From assembly GCA_019348435.1 (NCBI GenBank), contig JAHWJM010000080.1, positions 1-9,265 of the forward strand: a stretch of DNA of 9,265 nucleotides, read 5' to 3'. The position numbers and the translations under genes are program-made. The notes beneath the pieces were generated by a model, which saw only the letters and a program-made list of their open reading frames with translations, was not told where the DNA came from and made no database searches. The DNA is from Actinomycetota bacterium (GTDB taxonomy: Bacteria > Actinomycetota > Thermoleophilia > Solirubrobacterales > Solirubrobacteraceae). Below are positions 1-5,196 of the stretch, piece after piece; position 1 is the first letter of the stretch; every line of letters begins with the position of its first letter.

Positions 1-180
1 GCGTCCCCACTTGGCGTTGTCCCGCGGGTGGATGTGACGGAGCCGTTCGAGCGTGTCGTTCAGCGTGGCCATGGCCGCGTCACTGTCTGCGCCGATGACA
101 GCGGTCAGCAACTCTCGTACCTCGCGGCTGGCCGCGATAGCGTCAGGGCTGGAGCCGTCGAAACCGATTTTGGTCGCCAT
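1..180 (-). CDS. Unrecognised protein, N-terminal 60 residues, runs off the left edge (possibly phage-derived)
   Basis: An open frame starts with ATG at 180-178 and stays open to base 1, giving 60 residues that begin MATKIGFDGSSPDAI. The start shares one base with the TGA of the upstream reading frame (TGATG), the tight packing usual in operons and phage structural modules. The visible protein looks mostly helical and charged, with no signal peptide or membrane segment and no motif I recognise. Twelve of 60 codons end in A or T (AAA, GGT, GTA, CGA, GAA, GGA among them), far more than in the core genes of this window, so its composition matches the foreign-looking tail of the preceding gene rather than the host. 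If the preceding tail is the end of a tape-measure protein, this would be the next gene of a tail module, but I cannot assign a function. The overlap and uninterrupted frame support a real gene. Confidence 0.6.
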   Translation of the reverse strand, partial: MATKIGFDGSSPDAIAASREVRELLTAVIGADSDAAMATLNDTLERLRHIHPRDNAKWGR

Positions 181-518
181 CAGCCGCCCCGCTCGCGCCG
201 GTCCCGTTGATCGGTGCGGATCGCTCGGTGGACGGCGCGCTCGACGTCGACGTCCGAGTTCGCATGCACGGTCATGTTCACGTTGTTGTTCACGACGCCG
301 GTGCTGCGGTGCGGTGCACGTCGGAGGTCGGCGTGCGCCTCAGCCTGCGCCGCCCTAGCACCTTCGGAGCCGATATAGCGCGCCGGCGGTGTGCCCCACC
401 TCGAACGCACGCCCTCACCCCAGATCCGGTCATCGAGCCAACGCCCAACTGCGCCATTGTTGATCCGGCCCACATTGAAACGCCCCCAGAAACTGTCCGG
501 CGGGTCATCAGCCGTAGC
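1..518 (-). mobile_element. Foreign-looking segment, possible prophage tail-module fragment joined to ispG
   Basis: From base 518 leftwards, coding style changes abruptly. The last 61 IspG codons before the junction have one A/T-ending codon (CTT), while the next 112 have 26. Bases 421-480 are about 57% GC, against about 72% at 1141-1200. The encoded residues (318-429 of the fused frame) include a VVNNNVNMTVHANSDVDVE stretch followed by ERAVHRAIRTDQR. This Asn/Val beta stretch plus a short basic helix is a layout I associate with C-termini of phage tail tape-measure proteins. The next gene overlaps by one base. No integrase, att duplication or other phage gene is visible because the window ends. 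The phage assignment is inference from style; an assembly chimera between a host and a phage contig would look the same. Confidence 0.4.
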
Positions 519-1469
519 CTTGGCGCCGGTGATGCCGAAGTCGGCGTGCGAGGCCTCGCCGATGCCGTTCACCGCGCAGCCGAGCACGGCGACCTCGATC
601 GGGTCCGCGTACGCCTCGAGGCGGCGCTCGATCTCGCCGACCACCGTGTCCATGTCGAACTGCAGGCGCCCGCACGTCGGGCAGGCGATAAGCACCGGGC
701 CGCGCTCACGCAGCTGCAGCGCCTTGAGAATCTCCCAGGCGACCTTGACCTCCTCCTCGGCGTGAAACGTCGAGAGGCTGATGCGGATCGTGTCGCCGAT
801 CCCGTCGGCGAGCAGGGTGCCGAGGCCGACAGCGGATTTCAGGCTGCCCGACCACTTCGTCCCGGCCTCGGTGATGCCGAGGTGCAGCGGGTGGTCGATC
901 TTCTCGCTCAGCAGGCGGTTGGAGGCGATCGTGTTGGGCACGTTCGTCGACTTGATCGAGACCTTGAAGTCATAGAAGTCCAAGCGGTGCATGAGCTCGA
1001 CGAACTCCGTCGCCGCGGCCGTCAGCGCCTCGACGGGATTGTCGCGCTCGAGTGCGTGCAGGTGCCTGGGCAGCGAGCCGGAGTTCACGCCGATGCGCAT
1101 GGGCGTACCGGCCGCACGCGCCCGCGCGACGACCTCGGCGACCTTGTCCGGTCCGCCGATGTTGCCGGGGTTCAGGCGGATGCAGTGCGCGCCGGCGTCG
1201 ATGGCCTTCAGCGCGAGCGTGTGGTTGAAGTGGATGTCGGCGATCACCGGGATCGGCGACTGCACGACGATCGTCCGCAGCGCCTCGATGTCGCGGTCGC
1301 GCGGCACGGCGACGCGCACGATGTCGGCGCCCGCCTCGGCGACCTTGTGGATCTGGTCCATCGTCGCCTGCAGGTTGGCGGTCTCCGTCTTCGTCATCGT
1401 CTGCACGGCGACAGGGGCGCCGCCGCCGACGGGAACGCTGCCGACCATGATCTGTCGCGCTGAGGCCAT
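180..1469 (-). CDS. ispG: IspG (4-hydroxy-3-methylbut-2-enyl diphosphate synthase) with its C-terminus replaced by an unrelated 112-residue tail
   Basis: IspG converts methylerythritol cyclodiphosphate to HMBPP, the penultimate MEP-pathway step, using a [4Fe-4S] cluster in the cytoplasm. Residues 1-317 are clearly IspG: SVPVGGGAPVAVQTMT near the start, the TIM-barrel segments ADIVRVAVP, PVIADIHFN and RLNPGNIGG, then the cluster domain with CPTCGR (Cys263, Cys266) and GCAVNGIGEA (Cys298, Glu305). These match the E. coli ligands Cys270/273/305 and Glu312 with a constant offset of 7. After HADFGITGAK (Lys317) a normal protein would continue for roughly 40-60 residues ending in a helix. Here the frame instead runs 112 residues of different character and codon use to TGA at 182-180. 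The start is ATG 1469; an in-frame TAG lies 12 bases upstream, so it cannot begin earlier. All cluster ligands remain, but loss of the native C-terminus makes activity uncertain. Identification of the N-terminal part is near certain; whether the fusion is real is not. Confidence 0.9.
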   Translation of the reverse strand: MASARQIMVGSVPVGGGAPVAVQTMTKTETANLQATMDQIHKVAEAGADIVRVAVPRDRDIEALRTIVVQSPIPVIADIHFNHTLALKAIDAGAHCIRLNPGNIGGPDKVAEVVARARAAGTPMRIGVNSGSLPRHLHALERDNPVEALTAAATEFVELMHRLDFYDFKVSIKSTNVPNTIASNRLLSEKIDHPLHLGITEAGTKWSGSLKSAVGLGTLLADGIGDTIRISLSTFHAEEEVKVAWEILKALQLRERGPVLIACPTCGRLQFDMDTVVGEIERRLEAYADPIEVAVLGCAVNGIGEASHADFGITGAKATADDPPDSFWGRFNVGRINNGAVGRWLDDRIWGEGVRSRWGTPPARYIGSEGARAAQAEAHADLRRAPHRSTGVVNNNVNMTVHANSDVDVERAVHRAIRTDQRDRRERGG

Positions 1470-1475
1470 CGGTCC

Positions 1476-1481
1476 ATTCTA
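1476..1481 (-). promoter_or_regulatory. Candidate -10 element of ispG, leaderless spacing
   Basis: On the minus strand TAGAAT lies 6 bases before the ispG ATG. That fits a TANNNT -10 box whose transcript would start at or next to the start codon. No convincing Shine-Dalgarno sequence precedes the ATG and no clear -35 is seen. The spacing is similar at the dxr, cyclotransferase and peptidase genes. Confidence 0.45.
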
Positions 1482-1518
1482 CGGAGCGGCCTGGACCGCC
1501 CGATCACCGCCGCGGCAT

Positions 1519-1524
1519 TACGGT
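1519..1524 (+). promoter_or_regulatory. Candidate -10 element of the cyclotransferase-like gene, leaderless spacing
   Basis: TACGGT (TANNNT) ends 8 bases before the ATG at 1533, with no purine-rich ribosome binding site between them. It sits in the 63-bp gap shared with the divergent ispG promoter. It is a weak match to consensus and is proposed mainly because of the recurring spacing. Confidence 0.35.
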
Positions 1525-1532
1525 TTGCGCCG

Positions 1533-2072
1533 ATGCAGTTCATCTTCGCCTATGGCTCGCTGGCCGCCGATCTGCGCGGCCATCATCCCGCGGTCCTGCG
1601 CGGCCGGCGGCGCGGCTGGGGCGTCGCGATGGACAACCGCGTCGACGTGCCCGGCTACAAGCACTACCGGCTGCGCGCCGACGGCAGCCGCCCGCCCGTC
1701 TTCGTCGCCTTCCTGGACCTGTTCGAGGACGCGGCGGCCGGCACCCACGGCCTCTGCGTACCCGTCGACGACGCGCAACTGCCCGTCATCGATCACCGCG
1801 AGCGCAACTACGAGCGCATCGACGTCACCGCCGCCGTCACCCCGGTCCACGGCACCGTCTGGGCGTACGTCGGCTCCTCCAGCGGGCGCCGCCGGCTGCG
1901 GCGCGCTCGCGACGACCGCGCCGCCGTCGTCAGCCGCGACTACCTCGAGCGCACGCGCGTGGCGTTCGCGGCGCTGGGGACGGCCGCGCTGGCCGACTTC
2001 GAGGCCACCGCGGCGGACGCGGACCTGCCGGTGTGGGACCTCGAGCGCGTCGAGCTGGCGCCGGCGCCCTAG
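1533..2072 (+). CDS. Gamma-glutamylcyclotransferase-like (GGCT/AIG2 fold) protein
   Basis: This 179-residue cytoplasmic protein has the hallmarks of the GGCT-like fold. The FAYGSL motif (YGSL at residues 7-10) forms the substrate-binding loop at the N-terminus. The segment PVIDHRERNY places Glu90 where the family's general-acid/base glutamate sits, followed by a YERIDV strand typical of the family. GTVWAYVG near residue 107 fits the last core strand. Family members release 5-oxoproline from gamma-glutamyl amino acids, gamma-glutamylamines or glutathione-type substrates; which one cannot be told here. An arginine-rich stretch lies around residues 118-129, and the last 45 residues look helical. 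There is no signal peptide. The start ATG 1533 lies directly before the motif-bearing strand (MQFIFAYGSL). The gene is divergent from ispG and tail-to-tail with the M50 protease, with overlapping stop codons. It interrupts what is often a contiguous protease-ispG pair. Confidence 0.8.
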   Translation: MQFIFAYGSLAADLRGHHPAVLRGRRRGWGVAMDNRVDVPGYKHYRLRADGSRPPVFVAFLDLFEDAAAGTHGLCVPVDDAQLPVIDHRERNYERIDVTAAVTPVHGTVWAYVGSSSGRRRLRRARDDRAAVVSRDYLERTRVAFAALGTAALADFEATAADADLPVWDLERVELAPAP

Positions 2073-3190
2073 CGGACGCCGAAGCCCTCCCCGCTCGTCA
2101 ATCGCCCGATGTCGTTGGACAACCCGACGTAGAAGAGCATCAGCACGAGCACGAACCCGACGATCGACGCGCGCTCCATGACCCGGAAGGAGATGGCGCG
2201 GCCGCGGACCTTCTCGGCCACCGCCCAGAAGATGTGGCCGCCGTCGAGCGGCAGGAAGGGAAACAGGTTGATGATGCCCAGCGACAGCGAGATCAGCGCC
2301 AGGATGCTGATCGCCCGCACCGTGTCGAACTCGAGCGTCTGGCGCGTCGCCTCGTAGGAGCCGACGACGCCGGAAACCTCCTCGCGCGCCTCCTTGTCGT
2401 AGACGAGCTTGACGATCGCCTGCACGGTCAGCGTCGTGACGTTCCACATCCCGGTCACGCTGAGCTGCGCCGCCTCACCGACGCCGACGTCCACTCCGCG
2501 GGTGCCGAAGCCGAAGCCGATCAGCAGCCGGTCCGCCCGCTCGTCGTAGCGCGGCACGACCTCGAGCCTGCGCCGCTCGCCGTCGCGCAGCACGACCAGC
2601 TCGACGGGCTGCGTCGCCGCGCAGCCGTCGCGTTCCTCGCCCACGCAGCCGTGCTTGGTGATCGCCTCGCGCAGCGCCTCGACGCGATCGGTCCCCCGCT
2701 CGGCGGACATGCCAGGGGCGTAGCCCGCCACGCCGTCGACAGAGAGAATCCGATCGCCCGGCTGCAGGACGCCCTGCGCCGGGCTGTCGGGCTCGATGCG
2801 CTCGACGACCGGCTGCACGTACTGCATGGGGCGGGCCGCGAACAGCACCCACAGGATGAGGAACGCGAGGACGATGTTCACCGCCGGACCGGCGGCGATG
2901 ACGACGATCCGCTTCCAGACCTTCTGGCGGTAGTACGCCCGATGAGCGACCTCCGGGGCCATCTCCTCGTCGGGGTTCATCCCGGTGATCTTCACGTAGC
3001 CCCCGAGCGGGATCGCCCCGATCGCGTACTCGGTCTCGCTGTTCTTCGGCCGCCACTTGGCGACGAGCGGCGGGAAGAAGAGGGAGAAGCGCTCGACGCG
3101 CATCCCGACGGCCTTGGCGGCCACGAAATGCCCGAACTCGTGCAGGATGATCAGCGCTGCAAAGCCCGCGAAGGCCAGGAAATAGCTCAC
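2069..3190 (-). CDS. rseP: Site-2 type zinc metalloprotease, M50 family (RseP/Rip1-like)
   Basis: This is an intramembrane protease predicted to cut membrane-bound anti-sigma factors or similar substrates after a first periplasmic cleavage. In the 373-residue protein, the first membrane segment carries HEFGH (His17, Glu18, His21: zinc ligands and catalytic glutamate). A GAIPLGGYVKI loop lies at 58-68. A second membrane segment spans about 94-118. A single PDZ domain follows (about 125-235, with SPAQGVLQPGDRILSVDGV). Next comes a membrane segment with NLFPFLPLDGGH, in which Asp316 is the third zinc ligand, and a last one at about 341-357. A Cys182/Cys190 pair sits in an insertion of the PDZ domain. 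The start is taken as GTG 3190, four bases after the dxr stop, because it places the HEFGH helix at the N-terminus as in the family. Upstream residues in this frame are inside dxr and low in complexity. It is probably co-transcribed with dxr. Its TAG overlaps the stop codon of the convergent cyclotransferase gene. Confidence 0.93.
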   Translation of the reverse strand: MSYFLAFAGFAALIILHEFGHFVAAKAVGMRVERFSLFFPPLVAKWRPKNSETEYAIGAIPLGGYVKITGMNPDEEMAPEVAHRAYYRQKVWKRIVVIAAGPAVNIVLAFLILWVLFAARPMQYVQPVVERIEPDSPAQGVLQPGDRILSVDGVAGYAPGMSAERGTDRVEALREAITKHGCVGEERDGCAATQPVELVVLRDGERRRLEVVPRYDERADRLLIGFGFGTRGVDVGVGEAAQLSVTGMWNVTTLTVQAIVKLVYDKEAREEVSGVVGSYEATRQTLEFDTVRAISILALISLSLGIINLFPFLPLDGGHIFWAVAEKVRGRAISFRVMERASIVGFVLVLMLFYVGLSNDIGRLTSGEGFGVR

Positions 3191-3194
3191 CGGC

Positions 3195-4361
3195 TCAGTG
3201 TAGGAGCCGCTCTGACCAGGCTTCGACGAGCTCGGCCGCGACGGCGCGGGCCTCGCGGTCGGCCTCGTAGAGCGATTCGAACGCGCGCACGCGGGTGGCC
3301 GGCAGGCGCTCGAGCGCACCTTCGATGACGGCTGCGATCCCGAGAAAGCTGAGCTTTCCGCGCAGGAAGGCATGCACGGCGACCTCGTTGGCGGCGTTGA
3401 GCACGCACGGCGCGGTGCCGCCGGCGACGGCGGCGGCGCGGGCGAGTGCCAGCGCCGGGAACGCCTCCGCGTCGACGGGTTCGAACGTCAGCGCGCCGAC
3501 TTGCGCGAGGTCGAGCGCCGCGACCGGCACGTCGACGCGGTCGGGGTAGTGCAGCGCGTAGGAGATCGGCACCCGCATGTCGGGATTTCCGAGGTGCGCG
3601 AGGGCAGCGCCGTCGCAGAGCGTGATCATGCTGTGGACGATCGACTGGGGGTGCACGACGACCTCGATGCGGTCGTAGGGGACGCCGAAGAGGTGGAAGG
3701 CCTCGATGACCTCCAGGCCCTTGTTCATGAGGGTCGCGGAGTCGATCGAGATCTTGCCGCCCATGTCCCAGGTCGGGTGGGCGAGCGCCTCGTCGACGGT
3801 GACCTCGGCGAGCTCGGCGCGGGTGCACCCACGAAACGGTCCGCCCGACGCCGTCAGCACGAGCTTCTCGACGGTTCCCGCCGCCTCGCCCGCCAGCAGC
3901 TGGTGCAGCGCCGAGTGCTCGGAGTCCACAGGCAGGATCTGCGCGCCGGTCGCCTCGGCGAGTGCCATCACGAGCTCGCCCCCGACGACGAGCGACTCCT
4001 TGTTGGCGAGCGCGAGGTCGATCCCCTCGCCGAGCGCGGCGATCGTGGGCCCCAGTCCGGCGGAGCCGACAAGCGCGTTGAGGACGAGGTCGGCCCCGGA
4101 TTCGAGGACGAGCCGCACGAGCCCCTCCGCGCCCACGAGCACGTCCCCGTCGGTCCAGGCCTCGGCGGCGCGCGCGCCGGCGTCGGCGTCGGCGAGCGCC
4201 ACGCGTTTGACGCCGAAGCGCCGCGCCTGCTCGATCAGCGCGTCGCAGGAGCGCTCGGCGCTGAGGCCGACGAGCTCGAGCTCGGGGTCGCGCGCGACGA
4301 TGTCGAGCGCCTGCGTACCGATCGACCCGGTCGATCCGAGGATGAGAAGACGCCGGGGCAT
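3195..4361 (-). CDS. dxr: 1-deoxy-D-xylulose 5-phosphate reductoisomerase
   Basis: Dxr rearranges and reduces DXP to methylerythritol 4-phosphate with NADPH and a divalent metal, the first committed MEP-pathway step. The 388-residue length is normal. The N-terminal GSTGSIGTQALDIV (residues 9-22) is the NADPH-binding loop. ALANKESLVVGGELV includes Lys121. LPVDSEHSA supplies the metal ligands Asp146 and Glu148 with Ser147. TASGGPFRG contains Ser172 and lies at the flexible substrate loop, HPTWDMGGKISIDSATLMNKGLE contains His195, Ser208, Asn213, Lys214 and Glu217, and VVHPQSIVHS follows. All expected active-site residues are present. The ATG at 4361 is the only start that places the nucleotide loop at the usual distance; further upstream residues in the frame fall in the divergent promoter gap. 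The M50 protease gene follows after 4 bases, so both are likely one transcript. The promoter must lie in the 64-bp gap with the divergent peptidase gene. Confidence 0.97.
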   Translation of the reverse strand: MPRRLLILGSTGSIGTQALDIVARDPELELVGLSAERSCDALIEQARRFGVKRVALADADAGARAAEAWTDGDVLVGAEGLVRLVLESGADLVLNALVGSAGLGPTIAALGEGIDLALANKESLVVGGELVMALAEATGAQILPVDSEHSALHQLLAGEAAGTVEKLVLTASGGPFRGCTRAELAEVTVDEALAHPTWDMGGKISIDSATLMNKGLEVIEAFHLFGVPYDRIEVVVHPQSIVHSMITLCDGAALAHLGNPDMRVPISYALHYPDRVDVPVAALDLAQVGALTFEPVDAEAFPALALARAAAVAGGTAPCVLNAANEVAVHAFLRGKLSFLGIAAVIEGALERLPATRVRAFESLYEADREARAVAAELVEAWSERLLH

Positions 4362-4367
4362 CGGCGC

Positions 4368-4373
4368 ATTCTG
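4368..4373 (-). promoter_or_regulatory. Candidate extended -10 element of dxr, leaderless spacing
   Basis: On the minus strand TGCCAGAAT (a TGn extension plus CAGAAT) ends 6 bases before the dxr ATG. The arrangement AGAATGCGCCGATG closely mirrors AGAATGGACCGATG at ispG. There is no Shine-Dalgarno sequence in between. CAGAAT departs from consensus at the first base. Confidence 0.4.
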
Positions 4374-4411
4374 GCAGGCGCTGATTCGCGGGCTCGCACC
4401 GGCCGCGCGCC

Positions 4412-4417
4412 TATCCT
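4412..4417 (+). promoter_or_regulatory. Candidate -10 element of the PuuD-like gene, leaderless spacing
   Basis: TATCCT (TANNNT) ends 8 bases before the GTG at 4426, with no ribosome binding site between them. This supports both the choice of that GTG and a leaderless or near-leaderless transcript. Confidence 0.4.
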
Positions 4418-4425
4418 GCGCGAAC

Positions 4426-5151
4426 GTGACGAGCCGCCCCACCATCGGCATCACCTGCAGCGTCGGCGACATCCGGTCCGGCAAGTGGGACGAGCACGCG
4501 GCCTTCTCCCCCTTCGCCTACGTCCGCGCCGTCCAGCGCGCCGGTGCCCGGGCGCTTCTGCTCGTCGCCGACGACGCGGACGCCGAGGACCCGCGGGACC
4601 TGCTCGCCGTACTCGACGGCGTGATCCTGAGCGGCGGCGGCAGCGACGTCGCTCCGCGTCGCTACGGCCAGGAGCCGCACCCGGCGACGGCCGACGAGGA
4701 GCCGCGCCGCGACGGCTTCGAGATCGCGCTGGCGCGCGGGGCGACGGAGCACGACATCCCCCTGCTGGGCATCTGCCGTGGGATGCAGCTGCTCAACGTC
4801 GCTTATGGCGGCACGCTGCACCAGCACCTGCCCGACGTGCTGCACCACGACGAGCACCGCGCGCTGCCGGCGAGCTTCGCCCGCCACGAGGTGCGGCTCG
4901 AGCCGGCCTCGCTGGCGGCGGCCGCCACCGGCAACGAGACCGAGGCCGTGCTCTCACATCACCATCAGGGGCCCGACCGGATCGGCGAGGGGCTGCGCGT
5001 GACGGGGCGGGCGACGCTCGATGACAGCGCCGAGGCGATCGAGGACCCGGCGGCGCGGTTTCTGCTCGGCGTCCTCTGGCACCCCGAGGAGGACGAGCGC
5101 TCGCGGGTCGTCGGGGCGCTCGTGGACGCCTCCCTCGCAACTTACCGGTAA
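4426..5151 (+). CDS. Class I glutamine amidotransferase-like hydrolase, peptidase C26 (PuuD-like gamma-glutamyl hydrolase)
   Basis: This is a 241-residue cytoplasmic protein of the class I GATase fold. It begins RPTIGITCSVGD, a typical first strand. DGVILSGGGSDVAPRRYG (about 64-81) matches the GG-D-hP-YG loop of the PuuD group. PLLGICRGMQLLNVAYGG carries the nucleophile Cys117, LSHHHQ (176-181) is the family's S-HHQ element, and GVLWHPEED supplies His219 and Glu221 to complete the triad. PuuD hydrolyses gamma-glutamyl-GABA in putrescine breakdown, but no other putrescine genes are present, so a different gamma-glutamyl amide is equally possible. The family alone is secure. GTG 4426 is chosen because it directly precedes the first conserved strand and follows a TANNNT element; starts further upstream would run through dxr. 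It is divergent from dxr and 45 bases ahead of the RTX-like gene on the same strand. The TAA is followed by two small palindromes. Confidence 0.85.
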   Translation: MTSRPTIGITCSVGDIRSGKWDEHAAFSPFAYVRAVQRAGARALLLVADDADAEDPRDLLAVLDGVILSGGGSDVAPRRYGQEPHPATADEEPRRDGFEIALARGATEHDIPLLGICRGMQLLNVAYGGTLHQHLPDVLHHDEHRALPASFARHEVRLEPASLAAAATGNETEAVLSHHHQGPDRIGEGLRVTGRATLDDSAEAIEDPAARFLLGVLWHPEEDERSRVVGALVDASLATYR

Positions 5152-5170
5152 ACACAGTGTTCGCATGCGA
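5151..5170. repeat. Two abutting short palindromes between the PuuD-like and RTX-like genes
   Basis: AACACAGTGTT (5151-5161, 5-bp arms around one base) runs directly into TCGCATGCGA (5161-5170, a perfect 10-bp palindrome), sharing T5161. They fill half of the 45-bp gap. They could be an operator for the downstream gene or a weak RNA hairpin. No regulator is encoded nearby and chance occurrence is possible. Confidence 0.3.
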
Positions 5171-5186
5171 TGTCCACTGACAATCT

Positions 5187-5194
5187 GGGGAGGA
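5187..5194 (+). promoter_or_regulatory. Strong ribosome binding site that fixes the RTX-like gene start
   Basis: GGGGAGGA lies 2 bases before ATG 5197 (AGG-to-ATG spacing about 3-4), the clearest Shine-Dalgarno sequence in the window. It selects 5197 over the in-frame ATG at 5170, which has no such site and would add residues ahead of a normal signal peptide. Confidence 0.75.
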
Positions 5195-5196
5195 AC

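Noticed and set aside
500..540. An attL site for site-specific integration at ispG
   Set aside because: No second copy of the junction sequence or integrase is visible, and integration normally restores the host gene's 3' end, which did not happen here.
207..1463. Long plus-strand open frame opposite ispG
   Set aside because: It mirrors ispG, has Arg/Asp/Val-rich low-information sequence and no recognisable motif. High-GC genes routinely leave an open antisense frame.
991..2181. Plus-strand frame spanning ispG antisense and the cyclotransferase gene
   Set aside because: Its second half is a Ser/Arg/Pro/Thr-rich out-of-frame reading of the cyclotransferase gene; no family features.
2033..3328. 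Plus-strand frame opposite the M50 protease
   Set aside because: Composition (Asp/Arg/His-rich) is that of an antisense shadow, and the minus strand carries a complete M50 protein.
3191..3373. N-terminal extension of the M50 protease
   Set aside because: It reads dxr out of frame as a Ser/Pro/Arg-rich stretch; GTG 3190 puts HEFGH in the first membrane helix as in the family.
3372..5024. Long plus-strand frame across dxr and the PuuD-like gene
   Set aside because: It is antisense to dxr and then out of frame with the PuuD-like gene, ending in Arg-rich nonsense.
5170..5196. Upstream in-frame ATG of the RTX-like gene
   Set aside because: No ribosome binding site precedes it, and the ATG at 5197 has GGGGAGGA and begins a standard signal peptide.
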